Positions 55,984-64,000 of a stretch of 64,000 bases of DNA are shown piece by piece. Within the stretch, counting starts at the first letter, position 1; every line of letters starts with the position of its first letter. This stretch comes from Clostridium magnum DSM 2767 (GTDB lineage: Bacteria; Bacillota; Clostridia; Clostridiales; Clostridiaceae), in assembly GCF_001623875.1 (NCBI RefSeq), contig NZ_LWAE01000001.1, forward strand, positions 1,240,001 to 1,304,000. The letters run 5' to 3'. Both the position numbers and the translations under genes were made by a program. The notes under the pieces are model-generated. The model was not told the DNA's origin and made no database searches. It saw only the letters and a program-made list of their open reading frames with translations.

Positions 55984-56560
55984 GGATATAAACCAGATTG
56001 AGATAGAGGACGCTTCTCCAAGAAGTATTTATTTTTCGATAATAGAATCTTTATTATTTGTGTCTGGAGAACCATTAGAAATTAAGCAAATAGCATCCAT
56101 ATTAGAATGTAGTGTAGGTTTTACCAAGGATTTACTTAGTGAAATGATGAAACTATATAATGTGAAAAATAGAGGGATAAAAATAATAAACGTTAATAAC
56201 AGCTATAGTCTTGTCACTAAATCTGAAAATAGTGATTATATTGAAAAGCTATTGGGTAATAATTCAAGACAGTCATTATCACAAGCAGCTTTAGAAACTT
56301 TGGCAATTGTTTCATATAAGCAGCCTATAACAAGAATTGATATAGACGAAATAAGAGGGGTAAAAAGCGATAGAGCTGTTTCAAATCTAGTAGAAAAAGG
56401 ACTGATTAAAGAATGTGGAAGATTAGAAGTTCCAGGAAGACCTATATTATATGGTACTACTGATGAGTTCTTAAAGTATTTTGGCCTTGAGAATATTGAA
56501 CAAATGCCTGTTCTTGATGAGATTGTTGGACTAATAGATTCAAAAGAAACTAATGATTAA
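55973..56560 (+). CDS. scpB: Segregation and condensation protein B
   Basis: A dimeric winged-helix partner of ScpA. About 195 residues: [23 protein letters not shown] (first winged helix) and [48 protein letters not shown] (second), ending in [14 protein letters not shown] [22 protein letters not shown] 55973 is 9 bp from AAAGGA; upstream ATGs at 55967 and 55952 are poorer. It overlaps scpA by 11 bases. Confidence 0.94.
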   Translation: MKNEDINQIEIEDASPRSIYFSIIESLLFVSGEPLEIKQIASILECSVGFTKDLLSEMMKLYNVKNRGIKIINVNNSYSLVTKSENSDYIEKLLGNNSRQSLSQAALETLAIVSYKQPITRIDIDEIRGVKSDRAVSNLVEKGLIKECGRLEVPGRPILYGTTDEFLKYFGLENIEQMPVLDEIVGLIDSKETND

Positions 56561-56578
56561 ATACAATATTTAAAAAAA

Positions 56579-56619
56579 CTCAGAATGGAAACTTAAACCT
56601 TCCATTCTGAATTTTTAAT
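56579..56619. terminator. Bidirectional terminator between scpB and ytfJ
   Basis: CAGAATGGAA (56581-56590) pairs with TTCCATTCTG (56600-56609), flanked by A residues on the left and T residues on the right, so it can serve both converging genes. Confidence 0.85.
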
Positions 56620-56621
56620 AG

Positions 56622-57104
56622 TTATCTAGCATCTGTTGTCATAGTATGATCATTTTCTAAATTTTCAACAGGACAGCCTTCTTTGATATCATCTTTTTTT
56701 TGTTCACAATCCTTATCGGGTTTCTTGTCTTTACATGCTACCATTCCTTTAATATAATCCATTAACTGAGGAACAGAATCAACTATTTTATCATAAGTAT
56801 TCTGATGGTCTAAGGATAAAAGTCTTATGGAATCCCCTTTAGTAACTAAGAATGCAACTGGTTTTACTGTTATTCCGGCACCTGAACCACCTCCAAAAGG
56901 ATATTTGGATTCAATTTTTTCTCCAGTTCCATTATTGAACTCACTTCCACCGGAAATAAATCCGAATGAAACCTTAGATATTGGAATTATTAAAGAGCCA
57001 TCCTTTGACTCAACAGCATCTCCAACTATGGTATTGACATCTATCATGTCTTTAAGATTTTCCATGGTACTTTTTAATAGATTTTCTATAGGATGATTAT
57101 CCAT
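56622..57104 (-). CDS. ytfJ: GerW/YtfJ family sporulation protein
   Basis: A 160-residue spore protein of the YtfJ/GerW family, linked in Bacillus to germination. HPIENLLKSTMENLKDMIDVNTIVGDAV is at the N-terminus. The glycine-rich core has PISKVSFGFISGGSEF and PFGGGSGAGITVKPVAFLV. A Cys/Lys/Asp-rich tail (about 115-160) is variable. It is the first of two minus-strand genes, 20 bp from a DUF2953 gene, as in many clostridia. Confidence 0.9.
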   Translation of the reverse strand: MDNHPIENLLKSTMENLKDMIDVNTIVGDAVESKDGSLIIPISKVSFGFISGGSEFNNGTGEKIESKYPFGGGSGAGITVKPVAFLVTKGDSIRLLSLDHQNTYDKIVDSVPQLMDYIKGMVACKDKKPDKDCEQKKDDIKEGCPVENLENDHTMTTDAR

Positions 57105-57124
57105 TATGAAATTCCTCCTTGTAA

Positions 57125-57661
57125 CTATGTATTAGCCAGATTTTCCTTGTTACTCTCTTTAAGGTGTCTATAAGTAATAAGGGACATATAAATAACTTTC
57201 GCCAAATTAATAAAAATTATACTATCAATTTCTAACTTTAGAATAAATTTGTTAAACTCCGGTTGTGCTTCAATATTATTTTCACTGATTTTAAAAAACA
57301 AACTTAGGAATTGGACTAACATTGGGTAAAATGAGGTAATTATTCCATGAAGTAAAGCGGTATAAGCTGCATTGTCAAGACCGTATATCAGATCCAATTT
57401 GAGTTTGAGTACAGGTTTGAATTTAAGCTTTTTTCTTAAAGTAGAGAAGGTTTTTATACTGTTACCAAAGTTATGTACTCGATCTGGTTTATCTTCAACT
57501 ATATGTTTAGTTTTTCTTTTAATATGACGGAGTATATTATTTAAGTTTATATTATAAAGATAAAAATCTAACTTCATATCAATATATTTCACCTTAATTT
57601 TAATGGGTATTGGTATTATAAATAAAAGAATTAAAATACATAAAATCCAAATAAATAGCAT
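57125..57661 (-). CDS. DUF2953 family membrane protein
   Basis: A 178-residue protein with an N-terminal hydrophobic segment (about 1-18), a basic middle and a strand-rich part with LKLDLIYGLDNAAYTALLHGI (about 89-109), then EAQPEFNK and a C-terminal LAKVIYMSLITY segment. This fits the DUF2953 family always found beside ytfJ. Function unknown; a sporulation role is inferred from the neighbour. Confidence 0.8.
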   Translation of the reverse strand: MLFIWILCILILLFIIPIPIKIKVKYIDMKLDFYLYNINLNNILRHIKRKTKHIVEDKPDRVHNFGNSIKTFSTLRKKLKFKPVLKLKLDLIYGLDNAAYTALLHGIITSFYPMLVQFLSLFFKISENNIEAQPEFNKFILKLEIDSIIFINLAKVIYMSLITYRHLKESNKENLANT

Positions 57662-57824
57662 TGTGAATCCTCCTGATTGCTCTCCATTACTATTTTAACC
57701 ATATACCACATTAATATAACTTTAATGGAAAAAATTTAAAGACTAATTTAGTGGTTTTAAGAAAAAATATACTATAGGAATTATTAAGTTATTCAAATTA
57801 ACGTTCAGAGGAGGATAATGAGCG

Positions 57825-58961
57825 ATGAGAAAAAGAGTTAGAGACATATGTGCTTTTATTTTATTTATATTTTTAGTAGCTTTATGTGATCCATGTAAAA
57901 CTAAAGCTTTAACAGTAAATAATAAAGTTTTAATTAAAACTATAAGTAATAGCTTGAATGTAGATGCAAGATCTGCAATCGCATTGGATAGTAAATCCCA
58001 GGTAGTATTATATGAAAAAAATGCATATGAATTAGTACCAATGGCAAGTACTACAAAGATTATGACAACATTGGTAGCATTAAAATATGGTGATTTAGAA
58101 AAACAAATAGAGATATCTTCAAAATCAGCAGGTATCCGGGGATCAACTGTTGGATATAAGAAGGAAGAAAAGATAAAATTAAAAGAGCTATTATTCGGAT
58201 TGATGCTTAGATCAGGTAATGATGCAGCAATAGCTATTGCAGAAGGCATTAGTGGAAGTGTAGAAGAATTTGCAAAGCTTATGAATGAATATGCTAGCGA
58301 AATTGGTGTTATTAATACTCATTTTCAATCTCCTCATGGTCTTGATAGTGATGAGCACTATACTACAGCTTATGATTTAGCGGTTGTTACAGCAAAGGCA
58401 CAAGAAAATAAGCTTTTTAATGAAATTGTAAGTGCTAAGGATATAGATGGGAAAGCTTATGGATTTACAAGAAGCTATCATAATATAAATAAAATACTAT
58501 GGGAAGTTCCTGAGGCTGATGGTGTAAAAACAGGCTATACAGGTAAGGCAGGAAAGTGTTTGGTTAGCTCAGCTAAAGTACAAGGAAGTAATGTTATAGT
58601 AGTAGTTTTAAATTGTACCCCTAGATGGAAAGAAACTAAAAAAATTTATGATTATGTAGGTAAGAATTACGAATTTAAAAAAATGTTTTCAAAAGGTGAT
58701 AATGCAGGAGAAGTAAGCTTAGATAAAGGTACTTTAACCTTGCAATGTGCAGAGGATATAATCATACCAACAAAACATGGAGTTGAATATACTGTTAAGG
58801 TTCTCAAACCAGAAAAGATAAATCATACTATTAATAAAGGAGATAAAGTAGGAACTTTATGTATATTGGCAGATGATCAGAAGATATATAGTAATTACTT
58901 AGAAGCAGCAAACACACTTAAAATAAAGAAGTTCCCTAAATTTTTTTTCTTTGGAAGGTAA
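57825..58961 (+). CDS. D-alanyl-D-alanine carboxypeptidase, DacF type (second copy)
   Basis: A 378-residue paralogue of the gene at 53807: signal peptide (about 1-29), SxxK motif STTK (75-78), SGNDAAIAIAEGISGS, and GVKTGYTGKAGKCLVSS with KTG. The C-terminal domain is about 100 residues. ATG follows GAGGAGG at a workable distance (AATGAGCG). The context ytfJ, DUF2953, then this gene is typical of clostridial spore-envelope clusters. Its stop lies 5 bp before palindrome C. Confidence 0.92.
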   Translation: MRKRVRDICAFILFIFLVALCDPCKTKALTVNNKVLIKTISNSLNVDARSAIALDSKSQVVLYEKNAYELVPMASTTKIMTTLVALKYGDLEKQIEISSKSAGIRGSTVGYKKEEKIKLKELLFGLMLRSGNDAAIAIAEGISGSVEEFAKLMNEYASEIGVINTHFQSPHGLDSDEHYTTAYDLAVVTAKAQENKLFNEIVSAKDIDGKAYGFTRSYHNINKILWEVPEADGVKTGYTGKAGKCLVSSAKVQGSNVIVVVLNCTPRWKETKKIYDYVGKNYEFKKMFSKGDNAGEVSLDKGTLTLQCAEDIIIPTKHGVEYTVKVLKPEKINHTINKGDKVGTLCILADDQKIYSNYLEAANTLKIKKFPKFFFFGR

Positions 58962-58965
58962 ATGA

Positions 58966-59208
58966 CTTAGAAAGTTAACTTGAGCAAGGTATTCCTGTGG
59001 ATATCTCTTCTGCACTGTTAACAATTTAAAGCTATCTCTAAGGCTCGCACCAAAGAAAATTAATAAAATTAAATAAACTCGCTGTCGCTCAGACAATATT
59101 TAATTTTATAAATTTTCTAAGGTGTTTCGCTAAGAGCTAGATTTAAATTGTTAAATGTGCTCTCAGAGATCCCAACAGAAATACCTAATATTAAGTTAGC
59201 TTTCTAAG
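58966..59208. repeat. Large imperfect palindrome C (243 bp)
   Basis: CTTAGAAAGTTAACTT at the left end is matched by the reverse complement of AAGTTAGCTTTCTAAG at the right end. Inner arms share AACAATTTAAA and AAAATTTATAAAATTAAATA. The loop at 59076-59097 contains CTCGCTGTCGCTCAGACA, two bases different from that of palindrome A. It lies between the converging dacF-like and hppA genes, 5 bp after one stop and 30 bp beyond the other. Confidence 0.8.
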
Positions 59209-59237
59209 TTTGATATCATGAACTTTTGTTAGATTTC

Positions 59238-61379
59238 CTAGCTAAATAGAGCAACTAAAACTAAAGTTAAGGTACTAATAAGTTTTATAAGAACATGTAG
59301 AGATGGTCCTGCAGTGTCTTTAAATGGATCTCCTACGGTGTCACCAACAACGGCGCCTTTGTGAGTTTCTGATTTTTTGCCACCTAAATTTCCTAATTCA
59401 ATATATTTTTTAGCGTTGTCCCAAGCTCCACCACCATTATTTAAGAACAGAGCCATAACTACGCCGGTTATAGTACAGACTAGTAAGAAAGCAGCAGCGG
59501 CCTCTTTACCAAGAATTACACCTACTATTATTGGTGCACTGATAGGTATGATTCCAGGCAGTATCATTTCTTTTAGAGCACCTTTAGTAACTATGTCAAC
59601 ACAATTTGCATAATCCGGTTTAGATTTACCCTCTAAAATTCCAGGTAATTCTTTAAGTTGTCTTCTAACCTCTAAGATAACATATTGAGCAGCTTTTCCT
59701 ACAGCTCGAATGGCAGTAGAAGTAAAAATAAATACTACCATAGCACCTAAAAAAGCGCCTATGAATACATCTGTTTTGCCAATATCTACAGCAAACCAAG
59801 AATCTAACGGTTTTCCTAAGATTTTTTTTACTTGCTCTAAATAAGCAAAGAATAATAGAAGAGTTGCAAGTGCTGCGGACCCTATAGCATAGCCTTTTGT
59901 TAAAGCTTTTGTGGTATTGCCGCAAGCATCTAGTTTATCAGTTATAAGTCTTATCTCCTCTGGTGCTCCAGACATTTCGACTATACCACCGGCATTATCT
60001 GTAATAGGACCAAAAGTATCCATGGCAAGAATATATGCACAAGTAGAGAGCATTCCTATAGTGGCTATGGCAATACCGTAAAGGCCACTGTTAGATACAC
60101 CTACAAGTGCTAATTCGCCAAATTTATAGGATGCAAAAATAGCTATTGAAACACTTAGCACAGGAAGAACTGTGGATTCCATACCTACAGATATACCTGT
60201 AATTATATTGGTTGCTGCACCAGTTTGGGATGAATCTGCTATAGATTTTACAGGCCTATATTTATATGAAGTATAATAATCTGTTATTACAACAAATATA
60301 TAGCTTAGAGCTATACCTATAAATGCACAGAAGTATAAATATAAATAGTTTATTTCACCACCGTTAGGAAGTTTTCCTGAAAACATGGACTTAGTAAGGA
60401 AAAATAAGAATATAAGATTTAATACTGTTGTTATTAAGTAACCTTTATATAATGCGGACATAGGATTATCTGTATTATCATCAGCTTTTACAAAAAATAA
60501 ACCAATTATAGAAGATATAATTCCTAAAGCACCTGTAACAAGAGGAAATAAAATACCCTTCCAACCGAAAATAGGATAGAGTGCAACTCCCAGAATCATA
60601 GCAGCTATATTCTCAGCAGCTGTAGATTCAAATAGATCGGCACCTCTTCCGGCGCAATCACCTACATTGTCCCCAACTAAATCAGCTATAACAGCAGGAT
60701 TTCTAGGGTCATCCTCTGGAATTCCTGCCTCAACTTTTCCCACTAGGTCAGCACCTACATCAGCAGCTTTAGTATAAATTCCCCCACCAAGTTGAGCAAA
60801 AAGGGCAACAAAAGATGCGCCAAAACCAAAACCGACTAACAGAGAAGGCGCTTCCTTTATCAAGGAATCACTGCCGGATAACCCGCCGTATATTAAAAAT
60901 AATGTAGTTACACCTAAAAGTGAAAGTGATGTTACAGCAAGACCGGTTACAGCGCCACCTCTAAGAGCAATGGTTAAGGCAGAATTTAACCCTTTTTTGG
61001 CACCAGCAGCAGCTCTTATGTTAGAATTTACTGCCATATACATTCCTATATATCCAGATATACCTGAACATAGAGCGCCGGTAACAAAGGCAACCCCAAT
61101 GTGCCATGCATATCGAATAGCTATATCGGAACCTTTAGATAAATTTCCGTAGAAATTTGATATGACTATTAATACTGCAGTTATTAGAGCTAAAGAAAAG
61201 ATTGTTTTATACTGTCTTTTCATAAATGCCATAGCACCTTCACGAATGGCATTCGAGATGTTCTGCATTTGATCAGTGCCTTTGTCCTGAGAAAAGATAA
61301 ATTTAATTAGAAAGACTATAAACAAAGAAGCAATAATAATAGAAGCAAAGATAATAAAAAGGTAAAGACTCAATTCCAT
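59238..61379 (-). CDS. hppA: Membrane-bound ion-pumping pyrophosphatase, K+-independent type
   Basis: Couples pyrophosphate hydrolysis to ion export across the membrane. About 713 residues with some 15-16 helices. The catalytic motif is DVGADLVGKVEAG ... EDDPRNPAVIADLVGDNVGDCAGRGADLFES (about 208-252). The subtype position reads GNTTKALTKGYAIG with K492 and T495, the signature of K+-independent enzymes, which are proton pumps; Na+-pumping members are K+-dependent. ATG 61379 is 3 bp from AAAAGGGG, with an in-frame TTG just before. Confidence 0.95.
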   Translation of the reverse strand: MELSLYLFIIFASIIIASLFIVFLIKFIFSQDKGTDQMQNISNAIREGAMAFMKRQYKTIFSLALITAVLIVISNFYGNLSKGSDIAIRYAWHIGVAFVTGALCSGISGYIGMYMAVNSNIRAAAGAKKGLNSALTIALRGGAVTGLAVTSLSLLGVTTLFLIYGGLSGSDSLIKEAPSLLVGFGFGASFVALFAQLGGGIYTKAADVGADLVGKVEAGIPEDDPRNPAVIADLVGDNVGDCAGRGADLFESTAAENIAAMILGVALYPIFGWKGILFPLVTGALGIISSIIGLFFVKADDNTDNPMSALYKGYLITTVLNLIFLFFLTKSMFSGKLPNGGEINYLYLYFCAFIGIALSYIFVVITDYYTSYKYRPVKSIADSSQTGAATNIITGISVGMESTVLPVLSVSIAIFASYKFGELALVGVSNSGLYGIAIATIGMLSTCAYILAMDTFGPITDNAGGIVEMSGAPEEIRLITDKLDACGNTTKALTKGYAIGSAALATLLLFFAYLEQVKKILGKPLDSWFAVDIGKTDVFIGAFLGAMVVFIFTSTAIRAVGKAAQYVILEVRRQLKELPGILEGKSKPDYANCVDIVTKGALKEMILPGIIPISAPIIVGVILGKEAAAAFLLVCTITGVVMALFLNNGGGAWDNAKKYIELGNLGGKKSETHKGAVVGDTVGDPFKDTAGPSLHVLIKLISTLTLVLVALFS

Positions 61380-62343
61380 CAACCCCTTTTAAATATGATA
61401 ATAATTATAAAATTAATAAAAAAGAAAGTGATTTGTAAAAAGTACGTAGTATAAGCTATATGTTACTATAAGTAAAAATATGCCTAATTATTAGATATGA
61501 GTATCAAATTAGTATTAATTTAAATATAGACACATATGTTGTAAAATATATTAACAAATTATTATGATATAAGTATAAAAAAAATATAACAACAAGGTGT
61601 ATAGTACTATAATAAGCATAATTTTATATGGCAACTGTTATGAAAAAATGCAAAAAAAAACTATAACACTTTTATAAAATCTGCATTAATATTATTTATT
61701 TGTACAATTTCACACTTTATTGGCACAAAAAATGAATTATAAAAAAATAAAAATTGCAAATTTGAATTTATTGTTAAAATTTACACATAATCCATTAAAG
61801 AAATTTTTAGTAATAATTATTTTACAAAATGTGATAAAAAAATAACAAGAGTATTGCTAGTTAATTTTTTATCTAACAATACTTTTGTTCAGTGAATTTT
61901 AAAGAAAAATAATGAAAAGAAATATATTAGGATACAAACAATCAGTATTCTGAAAATTATAAAGATTTATCATTCAAAAAAACTAAAAATTTCATATTTT
62001 CAAAGTATAGTATGAAATTTTAAAATATTTATGTTCATTATTTAGAAAATTCACAAAATTATATTGCTAGATTTTACAAGGATTTTCACCTTTATTATTT
62101 GCCGAAATATTAACTGAAATTAGCAATGTTCAAAAAAATAGAAACATATTTTTTTGGCAAACGTTTACTAAAACGTATTGTAATTAAATTTTTAACATGT
62201 ATAATTAAAAATAAAGGTTATGTATTTTGAATCTCAACTTCGATTTATGTCTTTATTGTAAATCACAATGAAAGAATAAGCTGAAAAGTTTGCAAAAAAA
62301 AATATTGGTAAAATTAGTTTGTAAATATAATACATTTAACTTG

Positions 62344-62379
62344 TTTTCAAATAATATTAGTACAAATATTATTTGAAAA
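62344..62379. promoter_or_regulatory. Perfect inverted repeat upstream of the rnf promoter
   Basis: TTTTCAAATAATATT (62344-62358) and AATATTATTTGAAAA (62365-62379) are exact reverse complements separated by AGTACA. It lies about 100 bp before the -10 box at 62477. Candidate operator or hairpin. Confidence 0.5.
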
Positions 62380-62473
62380 TATTGATACAGATTGCATATT
62401 AAGAATAATACAGTAAAAAAATAAGGTAAAATATTCTATTTTATGACAATACTTATAAATTTGGATTTCTTTG

Positions 62474-62482
62474 TGTTATAAT
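62474..62482 (+). promoter_or_regulatory. Extended -10 promoter of the rseC-rnf operon
   Basis: TGTTATAAT gives a perfect -10 hexamer with the TGn extension; no good -35 box is seen at 17 bp. Transcription would start near 62489, about 84 bases before rseC. Confidence 0.5.
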
Positions 62483-62572
62483 AACAGTAGATTAAGGAAA
62501 AAATTTACATTTATATTGAATTCAATTAATAAATAGTTTAAAAAATGAATAATTTTTAAAGAGGAGATAAGC

Positions 62573-62986
62573 ATGAAAAAAGAAGTTCAAGGTGTTGTTA
62601 TTGAGACAAATGGAAACATAGCTAAAGTTAAATCAAACAGACATGGTGATTGTAAAAATTGTGGAGCATGTCCTGGTGATAATGCCACTGTTTTAGAAGT
62701 TCAAAATCCAGTTGGAGCTAAACCTGGTCAGCGTGTAGTTTTTGAACTTAAAGAAGAAAATATGTTAAAAGCAGCATTTGTTGTTTATATATTACCTATT
62801 ATTGCAATTTTCTTAGGGTCTATTTGTGGCACATGGGTAGCTGCTAAATTTGGACAATCAGAGAAAATGTTTCAAATAGGTGGTGCTATAATAGCTTTTA
62901 TTTTATCAGTTTTATATGTAAAAGTTTTTGATAGAGCTACTAATAAAAACAATAAAGCAAAGCCTATCATAACGCGCATTCTATAA
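62573..62986 (+). CDS. rseC: RseC/MucC-type protein of the rnf operon
   Basis: A 137-residue membrane protein: a Cys-rich N-terminal part with CKNCGAC (residues about 24-30), a small barrel-like region, and two membrane helices (about 66-88 and 95-117). RseC-family proteins are linked to Rnf or Rsx electron-transport complexes; in acetogenic clostridia the gene precedes rnfC and affects rnf expression. ATG follows AGAGGAG. rnfC begins 23 bp downstream. Confidence 0.88.
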   Translation: MKKEVQGVVIETNGNIAKVKSNRHGDCKNCGACPGDNATVLEVQNPVGAKPGQRVVFELKEENMLKAAFVVYILPIIAIFLGSICGTWVAAKFGQSEKMFQIGGAIIAFILSVLYVKVFDRATNKNNKAKPIITRIL

Positions 62987-63009
62987 TTAATAAGAGAGGT
63001 GTTGAAAAA

Positions 63010-64000
63010 ATGTCAAAAAGTTTTCGTGGCGGAGTTCATCCAAACGATCGCAAAAGTTATACATCTAGTAAACCGATCGATATAGCCCCGTTGCCAAGTA
63101 AAGTTGTTATTCCTGTTAGACAGCATATTGGTGCACCTTGTTCACCGATAGTAAAAAAAGGTGATGAGGTAAAAAAAGGACAGGTAATTGCTAGCAGTGA
63201 TGCATTTGTTTCATGTAATATTCATGCATCTATTTCAGGGAAAGTAGTAGATGTGGCTGAATATCCTCATGCTGGATTTGGAAAATGTTTAGCGATAGTA
63301 ATTGAAAACGATGGAAAAGATGAATGGCTAGAAGGACTACCAATTCAACGTGATTGGCAGACATTAAATGCAGATGAATTACGCTCTATTATTCGTGATG
63401 CAGGTATAGTTGGAATGGGAGGAGCAACTTTCCCAGTTCATGTTAAACTCGCACCACCAAAGGATAAAAAAATAGATACCTTTATCCTAAATGCAGCTGA
63501 ATGTGAACCTTACTTAACAGCTGACCATAGATCTATGCTTGAATACTCAGACAAAATTGTAACAGGCGTTAAAATAGTAATGAAACTTTTAGGTGTAGAG
63601 ATAGGTTATGTAGGAATTGAAGAGAATAAGCCAGACGCAATAAGTGTTATGACAAAAGCTTTTTCAGGAACTAACGTTAAAGTTATTGGCCTACCAACTA
63701 AGTATCCACAGGGTGCTGAAAAAATGCTTATTAAAGTTTTAGCTGGTCGTGAAGTCCCATCTGGTGGATTACCTATGGAGGTTGGAGTAGTTGTTCAAAA
63801 TGTAGGTACAGTTATGGCTATTAGTGATGCAGTAGTAAATGGTATTCCTTTAATACAAAGAGTAACTACTGTTAGTGGTGGAGCCGTTAAAGAACCTAAA
63901 AATCTTCTCGTGAGAGTTGGAACAACTTTTGAGGATGCTATTGAATATTGTGGCGGTATTGCAAAAACACCAGAGAAGATTATTTCTGGAGGCCCTATGA
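63010..64000 (+). CDS. rnfC: Rnf electron-transport complex subunit C, 3' end beyond the window
   Basis: The peripheral flavin and iron-sulfur subunit that oxidises ferredoxin-side donors for the ion-pumping Rnf complex. The 330 visible residues start SKSFRGGVHPNDRKSY. They have the barrel-sandwich domain (RQHIGAPCSPIVKKGDEVKKGQVIA), the Rossmann part with GIVGMGGATFPVHVKL and ILNAAECEPYLTADHR, and the EPSGG-like segment. The iron-sulfur part lies beyond the window. ATG follows GAGAGGTG. Arginine is often CGN here, unlike the AGA-rich neighbours. Confidence 0.95.
   Translation, partial: MSKSFRGGVHPNDRKSYTSSKPIDIAPLPSKVVIPVRQHIGAPCSPIVKKGDEVKKGQVIASSDAFVSCNIHASISGKVVDVAEYPHAGFGKCLAIVIENDGKDEWLEGLPIQRDWQTLNADELRSIIRDAGIVGMGGATFPVHVKLAPPKDKKIDTFILNAAECEPYLTADHRSMLEYSDKIVTGVKIVMKLLGVEIGYVGIEENKPDAISVMTKAFSGTNVKVIGLPTKYPQGAEKMLIKVLAGREVPSGGLPMEVGVVVQNVGTVMAISDAVVNGIPLIQRVTTVSGGAVKEPKNLLVRVGTTFEDAIEYCGGIAKTPEKIISGGPM

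Larger units (their letters stand above)
61383..62572. other. Gene-free AT-rich region between hppA and rseC
   Basis: About 1.2 kb with no believable open frame. It contains several inverted repeats: AACA-GAGTATTG with CAATACT-TTGTT (about 61846-61892, terminator-like), AAAATTTCATA with TATGAAATTTT (61986-62021), and a perfect 15-bp pair at 62344-62379. The last is near the rnf promoter. It presumably contains the divergent hppA and rnf promoters and regulatory sites. Confidence 0.6.

Noticed and set aside
57743..58249. 168-codon minus-strand frame opposite the second dacF-like gene
   Set aside because: Lies over the signal peptide and active-site motifs of a clearly coding gene; composition is that of an antisense shadow.
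61766..61790. TTGTTAAAATTTACACA as a Rex operator for rnf
   Set aside because: Only the left half-site fits the clostridial Rex consensus; the right half is poor and it lies about 700 bp from the rnf promoter in very AT-rich DNA.

Overview
The window is low-GC DNA from a spore-forming, anaerobic Clostridium-type Firmicute. The evidence is a complete spoIIIAA-AH operon, spoIVB-spo0A, spoIIM, ytfJ, two DacF-like D,D-carboxypeptidases, a sepF-yggT-ylmH-divIVA division cluster, strong AGGAGG ribosome sites, and the start of an rseC-rnfC (Rnf complex) operon like those of acetogenic and ethanol-fermenting clostridia. I cannot name a species from the sequence alone.

Layout. 1-7.0 kb: division and envelope genes (ftsW/spoVE 3' part, divIB, two DUF881 genes around a small basic protein, yggS, sepF, yggT, ylmH, divIVA). 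7.3-13.9 kb: housekeeping genes (mtnN, a DksA-like zinc-finger protein, lspA, rluD, pyrR and uraA with PyrR-binding RNA sites, and a THUMP RNA methyltransferase). 13.9-17.1 kb: the accessory island. It holds a 258-bp palindrome, a three-gene operon (HEPN-like protein, unknown protein, SecB-like chaperone) and a Crp/Fnr-type gene cut short at a second, 207-bp palindrome. 17.1-21.0 kb: rqcH, dapF and a lipoprotein. 21.3-28.1 kb: a type IV pilus operon (pilB, pilC, five prepilin-like genes, PilM/N/O-like genes). 28.2-36.5 kb: pepQ, efp, a zinc-ribbon protein, spoIIIAA-AH and asp23. 36.6-48.1 kb: nusB, xseAB, ispA, dxs, tlyA, nadK, argR, recN, spoIVB, spo0A. 48.1-59.2 kb: nudF, spoIIM, a XerD-like recombinase, deoB, pdp, dacF, scpAB, ytfJ, a DUF2953 gene and a second dacF-like gene. 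59.2-64.0 kb: a K+-independent-type membrane pyrophosphatase, a 1.2-kb AT-rich gap, then rseC and the first part of rnfC.

How the parts fit. Most of the window is an ordinary vertically inherited clostridial core in which division, isoprenoid, DNA-repair and sporulation genes are read in one direction. The ion-translocating pyrophosphatase and Rnf genes next to each other fit an energy-limited anaerobe.

Most unusual points: (1) the HEPN-like/unknown/SecB-like operon, which has the order and chaperone type of toxin-antitoxin-chaperone (TAC) systems and is the best candidate for an undescribed system; (2) a seven-copy family of structured repeats, all in one orientation, with paired base changes that preserve two stems; (3) large palindromes, two of which share a nearly identical loop; (4) nadK open in frame into argR, followed by a frameshifted recN; (5) a XerD-like protein in which two catalytic positions are replaced.
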